DNA from: Desulfobacteraceae bacterium
GTDB lineage: Bacteria; Desulfobacterota; Desulfobacteria; Desulfobacterales; SKZT01
DNA length: 64,000 bases
Direction: 5' to 3'
Assembly: GCA_011389745.1 (NCBI GenBank)
Contig: JAABTQ010000004.1
Span: 1 to 64,000, forward strand
Position 1 is the first letter of the stretch. Every line of letters starts with the position of its first letter. Below are positions 8,839 through 17,245 of the stretch, piece after piece. The notes beneath the pieces are model-generated. The model was given only the letters and a program-made list of their open reading frames with translations. It was not told where the DNA came from and did not search any database. The translations under genes and the position numbers were made by a program.

Positions 8839-9141
8839 CATCAATTCATGCATTTGACCGGCCATATCCTTTAAGATATCATCAAACTGTTTTCTCATGT
8901 CAAACATGCTTTGGCGCATGTTGATAATAATGTCTACACCCGGCAGGTTGACATCCATTTCTTCTATAAGTATTTTTGCCAAACGCATCTTTTCAAGCTC
9001 ATCATCGGAAAACAATCTGCCTGATGATTTTTGGGTACAGGTGGAACACACGATCTGCTCTTTTTCAAGTTGAAAAATAAACTGTTCATCAACCTGAAAA
9101 AGCCGGGTTATTTCAGTGACTGTCCAATATTTTTTACTCAT
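8818..9141 (-). CDS. CbpM / MerR-like chaperone modulator
   Basis: The likely start is the ATG at 9141, preceded by AAGGAAAACC, giving 107 residues; a longer frame to 9246 has no such support. The protein begins with a MerR-like helix-turn-helix (TVTEITRLFQVDEQFIFQLEKE), then a CSTC pair and a long helical tail rich in Met and Asp. CbpM-type modulators bind the J domain of CbpA-like DnaJ proteins. The convergent position beside dnaJ supports that role. A DNA-binding regulator is the alternative. Confidence 0.7.
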   Translation of the reverse strand: MSKKYWTVTEITRLFQVDEQFIFQLEKEQIVCSTCTQKSSGRLFSDDELEKMRLAKILIEEMDVNLPGVDIIINMRQSMFDMRKQFDDILKDMAGQMHELMKKTAGT

Positions 9142-9541
9142 TTGGTTTTCCTTGCAAGGCGAGATTGGTTTAAAAGACACAATCAACTGAGCTTTTGAAA
9201 CATCCTGCCTGCTGATCATATTCAATCCGGAATTCACGAGTCTCAAATCCCATTATTATTTTTCTATAATAATAAATAATTACAAAAACCGCAACATCCA
9301 ACTCGTTGTTTTCAAATTGGACTTGCTCTGACACTTATTATTTGTAATTATTTTAAAGAATCAAGTATGCGGTTGATCTTCCAAACCAAATGGTGCAGTA
9401 TTTGATTTTGGTAACTTCATCAATTGTATCACATTCGATATTGGTATCCCCAAGGGTAATAAATAACCGGAAACAAGGGCACTCGATTGAAAAGCTGGTT
9501 TTATAAATGACAACAAGTTAAACATACGGAGAAAAATAGAA
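9142..9541. other. Intergenic, no gene seen
   Basis: AT-rich divergent intergenic region between the CbpM-like gene and the HIRAN gene. It should hold the promoters of both. I could not identify a convincing -35/-10 pair, operator or RNA motif. Confidence 0.4.
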
Positions 9542-10015
9542 ATGAGGCTTCTTAATTTGATAGAGTCAGTACTGTTCAGGTCAAAAACCGTTTCTAAAGA
9601 GGTTCAGGTCGAATTAAAAGAGATCATTTGTAAAAGAAAAAAAAAGGACTTTATTGATAAATTCAGAACTAGAGCCGTAGGCACCGAATACAGCAATCCT
9701 AACGGAAGTCGTCGCCAGGAGGCCATCCTGCAGGTAAAAGAGAAAGATAAGGTGCGTCTAGTTTGGGCGGAAGGCCAATCCGGATCTAAAGATATTGTAT
9801 ATTTGGTGAAAGGTGGTATCGGGCGCGAACTGGTTATGTCAAACTGTTTTGGAAGACTGGATGATAAAATAGCAGCCCAGGTAATCCAGTGGTTAAACAA
9901 AGAAAATATTGTCACCGCCGCCAGAGTTGTAAAAATTACCGGTGGAACATCAAAAAATCCCAAACTAGGGTGTATTCTGGAATTGGAAACGTATCAGGGA
10001 CCTAAAGAAAGATAA
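9542..10015 (+). CDS. Stand-alone HIRAN-domain protein
   Basis: The 157-residue protein has a basic helical N-terminus (residues 1-40). A single HIRAN-like domain follows, starting at FRTRAVGTEYSNPNGSRRQE and ending with AARVVKITGGTSKNPKLG. HIRAN domains bind DNA 3' ends or stalled forks when part of HLTF/Rad5 helicases. Stand-alone bacterial copies are poorly characterised. A DNA-repair or damage-sensing role is inference. The SD-like GGAG lies about 10 bases before the ATG. No partner gene is obvious; the gene converges on the Cys-rich peptide gene. Confidence 0.65.
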   Translation: MRLLNLIESVLFRSKTVSKEVQVELKEIICKRKKKDFIDKFRTRAVGTEYSNPNGSRRQEAILQVKEKDKVRLVWAEGQSGSKDIVYLVKGGIGRELVMSNCFGRLDDKIAAQVIQWLNKENIVTAARVVKITGGTSKNPKLGCILELETYQGPKER

Positions 10016-10080
10016 TTGGGTGAAAAATGTGGGAAAAACGGAATGCAGCTTTTGGATTTTATTTAAAAATCACCACGCTA

Positions 10081-10110
10081 ATAGGATTGGGCGAAATCGC
10101 CCAATCCTAT
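10081..10110. terminator. Perfect 14-bp inverted repeat between convergent genes
   Basis: The arms ATAGGATTGGGCGA and TCGCCCAATCCTAT are exactly complementary with a 2-base AA spacer. It lies between the ends of the HIRAN gene and the cysteine-rich peptide gene. There is no strong T tract on either side, so it may be a bidirectional terminator or RNA-stability hairpin. Confidence 0.55.
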
Positions 10111-10125
10111 TGCATACAAAAAATA

Positions 10126-10281
10126 TTAACAACAGCGGCAAGAGCTAACATAACAACCACATGGATCTAAATAACACCCACATGGATCCACAACATAACA
10201 GCAGACGGGATCCGCGTTGGATACTTCCTTTTTTTCGTCTTCATCTTTTCCGCTGTCTTCGGTTATTTTTTTTTCTTCCAT
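10126..10281 (-). CDS. Cysteine-rich small protein with DPCGCY heptads
   Basis: The frame runs from ATG at 10281 to TAA at 10126 and encodes 51 residues. A strong Shine-Dalgarno GGGAGG lies 7 bases before the ATG. Residues 1-25 are highly charged (KKITEDSGKDEDEKK) with no signal peptide. Residues 26-51 contain nine Cys in near-heptad units: VDPCGCY at 31-37, LDPCGCY at 38-44 and VSSCRCC at 45-51, preceded by a diverged ADPVCCY. I do not recognise a family. A charged leader with a Cys-rich C-terminal core resembles a RiPP precursor or a metallothionein-like metal binder, but no maturation enzyme is adjacent. The ribosome-binding site and ordered repeats argue for a real gene. Confidence 0.7.
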   Translation of the reverse strand: MEEKKITEDSGKDEDEKKEVSNADPVCCYVVDPCGCYLDPCGCYVSSCRCC

Positions 10282-10537
10282 CAAAATTACCTCCCATATA
10301 TAAATAAAAGCAGGATGATTTCAGTTTCTTAAAAAACCTGGAAACTGTTTATCGTTTTACGAACCACAATTTCCCCCAGGTCAAACAGATATTCATTGTC
10401 TTTTTTCTGATAAAGCAACATTCAAATACTAAATTAATTGTTTGGCCTATTATCAATAATTGTTATCTTTTATGGCCTGTCAAGTCAAAAAAAATCGAAT
10501 GATATCAGAAGAAGTTTTCAAAGGTTATATTTAATTC

Positions 10538-11755
10538 TTATTTCAGTTTAAGGCGGTATCCTTCTTTTTTAAGCTCATACGCTACTTCATCCAGATGTTG
10601 TGGTCCCCGGGTTTCAATTTCCAGATCCACCCTCGTTCGGTAGATGGCCAAATCTCTTAAATTTCGGTCATGATAAATATGAAGGACATTGGCTTTCATT
10701 GATGCAACCAAACTTAACAGGCGGGAAAGAGAACCAGGCATATCATCCAGTGTGACTTCAAAACGCATCATGCGACCGTTTTTCATTAATCCCTTACGTA
10801 ATATCCGTCCCAGAAGCGGACTGTCCACGTTGCCTCCGCTGATAATAAGAACTATATTGGACTTGGGAGGCACTTGAACCGACCCATTTAAAAAAGCCGC
10901 GAGACCGACAGCACCGGATCCTTCGGCCAGTATTTTTTTTTGCTCAAGGAGCATCAAGATTGCAGCAGCAATTTCTTCCTCCTCAACAAGAACAATATCA
11001 TCGACAAGCTCTTTGACAATCTCAAAATTATGATTGCCAATTTGCTTGACACTAATTCCATCTGCAATCGATTGCTTTGAAGTTACACGAACCGGCTTTC
11101 CCCTTTTTAGAGAAGCCTTGGCCGACGGGCATGCCGCCGCCTGTACTCCGATAATTTTTATCCCCGGCCTGACCGCTTTTAACGCTGAAGCAATTCCCGA
11201 AATAAGACCTCCCCCGCCCACGGGAACCAGAATTATATCCGGATTATTCAAATCTTCAAAGATTTCCAACCCTATTGTTCCCTGGCCGGTAATTATATCG
11301 GGATCATCATAGGGATGAATAAACAACTTTTCATCTCCGGCAATCTCTTTTGCCTTGGAAAGGCTTTCGGCAAGATTTTGCCCAAAACAGATTACCTCAC
11401 CCCCATACCCCCTTGTGGCTTCCTGTTTGGATATGGAAGACCACTCGGGCATCACGATGGTGGACGTAAGGCCGGAATTTTTAGCGGCAAGCGCTACACC
11501 CTGGGCGTGGTTTCCCGCAGACGCCGCCACTACCGAGGATACACCACCGGCTTTATTGACGGATAACAACTTATAAGTGGCTCCCCGTATCTTGAATGAA
11601 CCTGTTTTTTGCAAATTTTCCATTTTAAGAAAAATATTGGCATTAAACCGACGACTCAGGGACGGTGAATAAACCAGGGGCGTTCGGATAATTTTATCCC
11701 GAATCAATTCTGCGGCGCTTTTAATAATATCTAAGGGAATCAGAAAATTAGCCAT
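10538..11755 (-). CDS. ilvA: Threonine ammonia-lyase
   Basis: The 405-residue enzyme deaminates threonine to 2-oxobutanoate, the entry to isoleucine synthesis. The PLP-binding lysine is Lys55 in GSFKIRGA. The glycine-rich phosphate loop VPVGGGGLISG and the serine/glycine region ISGGNVDS are present. A C-terminal ACT-type regulatory domain starts at about residue 328 (RFEVTLDDMPGSLSRL). The length matches the medium form with one ACT domain. The gene follows the bactofilin gene by 33 bases on the same strand. Confidence 0.93.
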   Translation of the reverse strand: MANFLIPLDIIKSAAELIRDKIIRTPLVYSPSLSRRFNANIFLKMENLQKTGSFKIRGATYKLLSVNKAGGVSSVVAASAGNHAQGVALAAKNSGLTSTIVMPEWSSISKQEATRGYGGEVICFGQNLAESLSKAKEIAGDEKLFIHPYDDPDIITGQGTIGLEIFEDLNNPDIILVPVGGGGLISGIASALKAVRPGIKIIGVQAAACPSAKASLKRGKPVRVTSKQSIADGISVKQIGNHNFEIVKELVDDIVLVEEEEIAAAILMLLEQKKILAEGSGAVGLAAFLNGSVQVPPKSNIVLIISGGNVDSPLLGRILRKGLMKNGRMMRFEVTLDDMPGSLSRLLSLVASMKANVLHIYHDRNLRDLAIYRTRVDLEIETRGPQHLDEVAYELKKEGYRLKLK

Positions 11756-11787
11756 AAGAGATCAGAGATAATAAACCTCATATTATA

Positions 11788-12120
11788 TCAACTTTTTTTC
11801 AAACATTCGACATCGGCATTCAAAACGCCACCGGCATCGAGAACCAATGAGTTACAATGTACACTTCCGGAACAAATACCTGTAGACAGTATAACCACTT
11901 CCTTTGTTTCCCGAATCGATCCATCGAACTTTCCGGCAATGGAGATGGAGGTCGCCGTAGCATCTGCAAAAACGGCCCCGTCTTTGGCAATAATGACATG
12001 TTCTCCGATTAGTTTTCCTTTTATTGTCCCATTAATGATCAGCCTGCCTTTGCATTGGACAATTCCTTCGATGGTAAGGTTTTTATCAATCAAAGAAAAA
12101 TCTTTAAATTTTTTGGCCAC
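11788..12120 (-). CDS. Bactofilin (polymer-forming cytoskeletal protein)
   Basis: The 110-residue protein is almost entirely a right-handed beta-helix of short repeats (NLTIEGIVQCKGRLIINGTIKG, then repeated V/I-x-G turns), the bactofilin DUF583 core. Bactofilins polymerise without nucleotide into membrane-associated filaments that place cell-wall enzymes or other partners. The gene is 23 bases downstream of a membrane protein that resembles the N-terminal part of the M23 peptidases often paired with bactofilins. Confidence 0.9.
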   Translation of the reverse strand: MAKKFKDFSLIDKNLTIEGIVQCKGRLIINGTIKGKLIGEHVIIAKDGAVFADATATSISIAGKFDGSIRETKEVVILSTGICSGSVHCNSLVLDAGGVLNADVECLKKS

Positions 12121-12143
12121 TTGCTTTCTCCATAATCATTGAC

Positions 12144-13034
12144 TCAAATTTTTACCGGAAATTCTTGTTTAAAAAGCAAGTCTCCGTTTTTGCCGAATAC
12201 AAACACATCGGCCATAAAAGATCTTCCGAGATACTCATTATAATGAGCTGTAAATTTGACGTTCTTAAACCGCGATATTTTGAAGTTATGCCCTGATTTG
12301 TAATTTGTCGGCATGCCGTCGCTATCGAGAAATTTGTCAGGAATTATAAGCCATGTGTCGGAATCTTTTTGATGATTCTTTAATACCACAAATAGATATC
12401 CGGAAACGGTGTTTTTGGAGATATTGCTCAATTTGAATGTTACATTCAACCTGTTTGTTTGGTGCGTTACGGTAAAAGCAGTTACAGAGACAAAATTCGA
12501 CTTTATGACCTCTTGTTTTAAATATGATTCTTGGGTTCCACTGTTTATCTTCTGGTTAATTTTTTCTTCATCAGTGGGATCCTTGTCTTCGCCATTTGCC
12601 TCCTGCGGGGATTCTGTTGCAATTTCTGATACTTTCTGCAGTTCAGATTCGCCACCAACCTGACTTTCAGTCTGCTTATTCCCTTCCAGGTTCGGCTCAA
12701 TTCCAGCCATAACCAGTCGAGCCGCCAATATTTCATTTTCAGTCTTAAGATTGCCGACAACATTTTCAAAATCATTTAGGGATTCCTTCAAGATTTTGGT
12801 TTCCCTGTGGCTATTTTGAAAAAGATGAAACAGCCATAATGCTGATGTGGTTGATATAGATATTACGACAATAATCAATACTGCGAATATTTTATACCTC
12901 AGGAAATTAAAAACTTTTCCGTTATCACCGATTAGGAGCAGATGCCAATGCACCTTGCGTTTTTTAACTTTATGCGGTTTGATAGTAAATTTTTGGCTGG
13001 TCATATTCTTAGATGTCAGGATTTTTTGCGTCAT
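12144..13034 (-). CDS. Single-pass membrane protein, bactofilin partner
   Basis: The 296-residue frame has a basic cytoplasmic start (KPHKVKKRKVHWHLL), one membrane helix at about 48-69, a coiled coil at about 74-105, and an acidic linker rich in Glu and Gln. A C-terminal beta-rich domain from about residue 178 (FVSVTAFTVTHQTNRLNVTF) completes it. The N-terminal layout resembles bactofilin-associated M23 peptidases, but no HxxxD/HxH zinc peptidase motifs follow. The start at 13034 lies inside a dispersed repeat; the ATG at 13004 (MTSQK) is a plausible alternative. Its role as a periplasmic arm for bactofilin filaments is inference. Confidence 0.7.
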   Translation of the reverse strand: MTQKILTSKNMTSQKFTIKPHKVKKRKVHWHLLLIGDNGKVFNFLRYKIFAVLIIVVISISTTSALWLFHLFQNSHRETKILKESLNDFENVVGNLKTENEILAARLVMAGIEPNLEGNKQTESQVGGESELQKVSEIATESPQEANGEDKDPTDEEKINQKINSGTQESYLKQEVIKSNFVSVTAFTVTHQTNRLNVTFKLSNISKNTVSGYLFVVLKNHQKDSDTWLIIPDKFLDSDGMPTNYKSGHNFKISRFKNVKFTAHYNEYLGRSFMADVFVFGKNGDLLFKQEFPVKI

Positions 13035-13100
13035 TCCGGCGAAAGCCGAAATCCAGTTTTTTCAGATAATTATGAACTCCGGCCTTCGCCGGAGTGAAAA
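13030..13100. repeat. Dispersed hairpin repeat, paired copy
   Basis: A left unit GTCATTCCGGCGAAAGCC (13030-13047) and an inverted right unit (hairpin ACTCCGGC-CTTC-GCCGGAGT, 13076-13095) face each other. Together they form a small MITE-like palindrome of about 70 bases. A related single unit occurs at 57975-58001. The repeat overlaps the annotated start codon of the membrane protein gene. Confidence 0.7.
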
Positions 13101-13186
13101 AAGTAACCCTTTTTAATTAAAACAAGATCCATATCATTGAAAGAAAAAATCTTCCACCTTAAAAACCATAAGATTCACCGGCATAG

Positions 13187-13996
13187 TCAGGGGGTTGCCA
13201 AGGTAATAGCAATAGGGTCTCCTTTGCAAACTTCAAGTTGTTGACTTGCATTTCCGCAATTGACAGCGATCTCTAAATAACCTCTGCTTCCGATAATCAT
13301 GAGAGCTTGTTTTTCAGGAACAATCTGGTAACTGCTGGAAAGCCCCCTAATAAAAATATTACCTATTTTTAAAACAGGCAATTTATCCGGATGTTGTCGG
13401 CACATCTGATGAATTATTCCTGCTTCAATATTGGTAAGTAAATTTCCAAATCGATCTATGGAAATCACAGTGCCGTCAATGGAATTTTCCGGAGATATTT
13501 TCGAAGTGAGATTTTTTATTGTTTTAAGATCGGAATATTTAACCGGTGGTCCTAAAAGTTTAATTGGGGTTTTTCTGGATAGCCACGCAGCTACGGGAGC
13601 GATGATGTCTCTTCCATGAAATGTCCGGCTGATACTATGAAGAAAATATCGGGAATTGTTTAACCAAACCCCGGCCTCGATTGTCTGATTTTGCCATAGA
13701 AGCGACAAAAGGCCATTATCAGGAGCAAGAAAAAAATGACCGTCAATTTTTAAAACCACAATCCTTCTGTCAGTTCCCACGCCTGGATCTACAACAGCCA
13801 CATGTATTGTATTTTTGGGAAAATATGGATATGAAGCCTTGAGTAAATAAGCTGCCTGGGTAATATCCTGAGGATCTATCATATGAGTCAAATCGATAAT
13901 GTCCGCATCAGGATCTATTGAAAGGATCACACCTTTCATGACTCCGACATATTCATCAAAGTGGCCGAAATCGGTGAGCAAGGTTATGATGGGCAT
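13187..13996 (-). CDS. S-adenosyl-L-methionine hydrolase (adenosine-forming), DUF62 family
   Basis: The 269-residue protein begins with the diagnostic ITLLTDFGHFDEYVGVMKG, where the aspartates contact SAM. It has VAVVDPGVGT at about 68-77 and FHGRDIIAPVAAWL at about 124-137, all conserved in the DUF62/fluorinase-like family. Bacterial members convert SAM and water to adenosine and methionine. The lack of a fluorinase-specific context makes the hydrolase assignment more likely. It lies 41 bases downstream of ruvB on the same strand. Confidence 0.9.
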   Translation of the reverse strand: MPIITLLTDFGHFDEYVGVMKGVILSIDPDADIIDLTHMIDPQDITQAAYLLKASYPYFPKNTIHVAVVDPGVGTDRRIVVLKIDGHFFLAPDNGLLSLLWQNQTIEAGVWLNNSRYFLHSISRTFHGRDIIAPVAAWLSRKTPIKLLGPPVKYSDLKTIKNLTSKISPENSIDGTVISIDRFGNLLTNIEAGIIHQMCRQHPDKLPVLKIGNIFIRGLSSSYQIVPEKQALMIIGSRGYLEIAVNCGNASQQLEVCKGDPIAITLATP

Positions 13997-14037
13997 GTCT
14001 TTTTTACCATTGCTTCCGAACCTTAAATCAAAACAAA

Positions 14038-15081
14038 TTAAAATAATAGTTTTTGCTGAACAGCAAATCCAAGATGTTCGTATGAAGACTCCGATGCCTT
14101 TCTTCCTGAAGAAGTCCTTGTGATCATTCCTATTTTTAAAAGATACGGCTCGACCACATCGACCAGAGTATCGGTTTCTTCCTGAAGTGTGGCGGCAATG
14201 GCTTCAATTCCAACCGGCCCCCCCTTGTAAAACTCTATGATGGTCATAAGATATCTGCGGTCAAGATGAGTCAATCCCTTATTGTCCACACCTTCGAGAG
14301 CAAGTGCCGCCTGGACAGTCTTTTTTCGGATAATTCCATCAGACCTGACCTGAGCGTAGTCCCGAACCCGCTTCAGCAATCGGTTGACAATTCTCGGTGT
14401 ACCACGGGATCTCATGGCCAATTCAACGGCACCTTCATCATCTATTTCAATATCCAGAATTACGGCAGATCGTTTGCCAATAGTAATTAACTCTTCAAGG
14501 CTATAAAAATCAAGGCTCCGAAAAATTCCAAAACGATCTCTTAAAGGTGCCGACAACAGTCCCACTCGAGTGGTAGCACCCACAAGTGTAAAATGGTTGA
14601 GGCGAAACCGATGGCTTCGTGCATGGGCACCTTTGTCAAAAATAAAATCTACGGCAAAATCCTCCATGGCAGGATAGAGGAATTCTTCAACAGGTTTTGG
14701 GGTTCGGTGGATTTCATCGATAAAGAGCAGATCGTTTGCCTGAAGATGCGTCAGAATACCGATAAGGTCACCGCCTTTTTCTAATGCCGGGCCTGATGAT
14801 ACCGTCAACGTACCGCCCATCTCATTTGCGATAATATGAGCCAGTGTCGTTTTACCCAATCCCGGAGGACCATGAAACAATACATGATCCAAAGGCTCAT
14901 TGCGTTTTTTAGCTGCCTCGATAGCAATTTTGAATGTCTCCACGACTTCGTTCTGCCCAATATATTCAGATAGCAGTTTTGGCCGTAAGGAAATGAATTC
15001 AGGTTCCCGGTCCTCGGCAAGCTTGGCACCGGATACGATTCCATGGGTTTCTGATGCATATGTCCAGATGTTATCCGTCAT
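14038..15081 (-). CDS. ruvB: Holliday junction branch migration helicase RuvB
   Basis: The 347-residue AAA+ motor drives branch migration with RuvA. It has Walker [10 protein letters not shown] at 71-79, Walker [10 protein letters not shown], sensor [19 protein letters not shown] with the arginine finger region, and a C-terminal winged helix. The start overlaps the ruvA stop by 4 bases, which signals translational coupling in the ruvC-ruvA-ruvB order. Confidence 0.98.
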   Translation of the reverse strand: MTDNIWTYASETHGIVSGAKLAEDREPEFISLRPKLLSEYIGQNEVVETFKIAIEAAKKRNEPLDHVLFHGPPGLGKTTLAHIIANEMGGTLTVSSGPALEKGGDLIGILTHLQANDLLFIDEIHRTPKPVEEFLYPAMEDFAVDFIFDKGAHARSHRFRLNHFTLVGATTRVGLLSAPLRDRFGIFRSLDFYSLEELITIGKRSAVILDIEIDDEGAVELAMRSRGTPRIVNRLLKRVRDYAQVRSDGIIRKKTVQAALALEGVDNKGLTHLDRRYLMTIIEFYKGGPVGIEAIAATLQEETDTLVDVVEPYLLKIGMITRTSSGRKASESSYEHLGFAVQQKLLF

Positions 15082-15695
15082 GGAGTCACCGTAGCTCTGT
15101 ACACCTCATCAAAGAGCTCTTCGGGGGTGGAAATGGTCTTGTTTCTTTGCAATGCCTCCTTGATCATCTTTTTAGCATCGGTGGTTTTATGACCCAACTG
15201 GGTGATGAGTACATCAAGTACCGGATATACAAAATCCTCAACCGGTGTCATATCTTTCTCTTCATGGGAATGATATTCGACAAATTTGGCCATCTTTCCG
15301 TTGAGAGTTGCGATAATTTTCTGCGCGGTTCTTCCGCCAATGCCTTTTAAGGTTTTCAATTTATGAATATCTTTGGTTTCAATAGCTGCGGCAATTTCAC
15401 TAACGGGGATAGTCAGGGCTTTGACAGCCTTCAATGGGCCGATATCTTCGGCAGTAATAAAAGACTGAAAAAAATCTCGTTCCAAATCAGTGTTAAAACC
15501 AATCAACACAGGCTTTGGCTGACGCTCACTTTGCTGGTAATAAATGAATAGGGCCACTTCATCGCCAACGGTCTTATCTTGAAGCCTATCCATGACCACT
15601 GCGGGAACCATCACTTCGTAACCAACCTGGTTAGCCAGCACCAAAATGCGGTCCTCTTCTTTTTTCAATAATTTGCCCTCTACATAACCAATCAT
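15078..15695 (-). CDS. ruvA: Holliday junction DNA-binding protein RuvA
   Basis: The 205-residue protein has an N-terminal OB fold ([20 protein letters not shown]). Two helix-hairpin-helix motifs are visible around residues 71-130 ([15 protein letters not shown]). A C-terminal domain that contacts RuvB closes the protein. RuvA tetramers hold the four-way junction square-planar. The gene follows ruvC by 36 bases and overlaps ruvB. Confidence 0.97.
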   Translation of the reverse strand: MIGYVEGKLLKKEEDRILVLANQVGYEVMVPAVVMDRLQDKTVGDEVALFIYYQQSERQPKPVLIGFNTDLERDFFQSFITAEDIGPLKAVKALTIPVSEIAAAIETKDIHKLKTLKGIGGRTAQKIIATLNGKMAKFVEYHSHEEKDMTPVEDFVYPVLDVLITQLGHKTTDAKKMIKEALQRNKTISTPEELFDEVYRATVTP

Positions 15696-15731
15696 AAACT
15701 CAAATGTTGCTAATGGATTAATTCGATTATT

Positions 15732-16229
15732 TTACATTTGCCCTATTGTTGACGGTCGCCTTCGGTATAGTCCAATTAATGCAAGGGCTAAGGCATCGGA
15801 TGCATGGTCGGGCCTAATGGGATCAATCGTGCCCAATTGATTACGGACAGCCCTTTCCAATTGGGCTTTGTCGGCTTTTCCGTTTCCGGTCAGCACCTGT
15901 TTGACCTCTGTTACCGATATCTCCGTCACCGGTACCTTTGCCCGGCATCCGGCAAGTAAAATAACACCGGCCACTTTACCCAGCGTGATTCCGGATTGAG
16001 GATATTCCTTTAAGGAAAAAATATCCTCTAAAACAATAAGATCAGGCTTTTCGAATTTTAAAACACTGAGAATTTCTGAAAAAATACGATCCAGACGCAA
16101 AGGCAAAAGCATTTTTTTTGATGTTCGAATACTGCCATAAGCGTATGTGGTAACTTTTAAGGCAGAACCAGTTACAATGCCGATACCGGTTGTGGCGAGC
16201 CCAGGATCAATTCCGATGATTTTTTCCAT
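15732..16229 (-). CDS. ruvC: Crossover junction endonuclease RuvC
   Basis: The 165-residue resolvase shows the four acidic residues of the RNase-H-like fold: Asp7 in GIDPG, Glu in VLEDIF, and the Asp pair in RPDHASDALALA. It nicks Holliday junctions symmetrically. It is first in the ruvCAB run and lies downstream of the tol-pal genes, separated from cpoB by 39 bases. Confidence 0.97.
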   Translation of the reverse strand: MEKIIGIDPGLATTGIGIVTGSALKVTTYAYGSIRTSKKMLLPLRLDRIFSEILSVLKFEKPDLIVLEDIFSLKEYPQSGITLGKVAGVILLAGCRAKVPVTEISVTEVKQVLTGNGKADKAQLERAVRNQLGTIDPIRPDHASDALALALIGLYRRRPSTIGQM

Positions 16230-16268
16230 CCTGTCCGGTTCATATTCGTTTAAAAATAAGAATTGATT

Positions 16269-17090
16269 CTAAATTTCCGATAATTTCTTTTTAGCAACTG
16301 CCGCTTCGTTGGAACCAGAATATTTGTCTGCAAGTTCTTTTAAAATCAGGCGGGCATTGGTTTTATCCCCAAGGTTTAAGAATGCAAAGCCTTGTTTGAG
16401 CAATGCTGCCGGGACTTTACTGTCTTTCGGGTATTTATCAATCACCTTTTGATATTCCAGAATAGCCTTTTCATACCATTTTTCCTGATAATAGGTTTCT
16501 CCGAGCCAAAACTGGGCGTTACCGGCTCTTGGTGAGGAAGGATATTTTTTCAGCAAGTTCTCGAATTCTTTCCTTCCCGATTCATACTCCCCCTGGTCAA
16601 AGGCTTTTTTGGCAACTATATAAAGATCGGTATCTGAAAGATCTTTTCCAGGTTCATCCTGCACCGGCATTTTTTCAGGTGCCGTACCGGCAGTCAGTGA
16701 AGGTACGGATGTTTTTCTTTCTGTCGATTCAAGGTTCAAATATTTTTCCAAACGCAGAATACGCTCATTTTGTTGGGTGACCATTTCCTGAAGCTGACCG
16801 ACATTGTTTTCAACCCCGCTCGCCCCTTGGTTTACCTGGTGCTGAACCTCTTCGAGCCGGCCGTTGAGCACTTGAAGCTCCTCTTTCATGCTGTCTATCT
16901 CAACATTCAGCGAAGCTGATTGGCTTCTGATATCGAGTTCTTCCTCTGTGGTTTTACTTAAAAGTCTTTCCATTTTCGCACTAGTGATCTCTACTTGTGA
17001 AAGACGATTATCCAGATTAATGACATCCTGCTGGGCTGCGCAGCCAAATAAGAGTGCCGGATAAAAAATGATCAATAAATATCTTTTCAT
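16269..17090 (-). CDS. cpoB: Tol-Pal coordinator CpoB/YbgF
   Basis: The ATG at 17090 starts a lipoprotein-like signal (MKRYLLIIFYPALLFGCAAQ), so it is preferred over the longer frame from 17150. A trimerising coiled coil covers about residues 25-110, a linker follows, and three TPR units occupy the C-terminal 130 residues (DTDLYIVAKKAFDQGEYESG onward). CpoB couples outer-membrane constriction by Tol to septal peptidoglycan synthesis. Lipid attachment through the Cys is not the rule in E. coli CpoB, so this copy may be anchored differently. Confidence 0.9.
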   Translation of the reverse strand: MKRYLLIIFYPALLFGCAAQQDVINLDNRLSQVEITSAKMERLLSKTTEEELDIRSQSASLNVEIDSMKEELQVLNGRLEEVQHQVNQGASGVENNVGQLQEMVTQQNERILRLEKYLNLESTERKTSVPSLTAGTAPEKMPVQDEPGKDLSDTDLYIVAKKAFDQGEYESGRKEFENLLKKYPSSPRAGNAQFWLGETYYQEKWYEKAILEYQKVIDKYPKDSKVPAALLKQGFAFLNLGDKTNARLILKELADKYSGSNEAAVAKKKLSEI

Positions 17091-17187
17091 GGTTTTAACG
17101 CCCCAGTATCTTTGAAATTTCCGATTCAATAACCTGAATCGATTATGCATTTGTTATTGTCATTTTTATTTGACAAATAGTCAATGA

Positions 17188-17214
17188 AAGCCGGCGCATT
17201 TAAGCCGCCGGCTT
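17188..17214 (-). terminator. GC-rich hairpin between pal and cpoB
   Basis: Arms AAGCCGGCG and CGCCGGCTT pair perfectly around a 9-base loop. No T tract follows on the minus strand, so it may only attenuate read-through or protect the upstream pal mRNA. Confidence 0.4.
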
Positions 17215-17245
17215 GATATAATTTGCCGAAATGAACCCATGGTTT

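Noticed and set aside
8818-9246. Longer N-terminus of the CbpM-like gene
   Set aside because: The extra 35 residues lack a ribosome-binding site and similarity, while AAGGAAAACC precedes the internal ATG at 9141.
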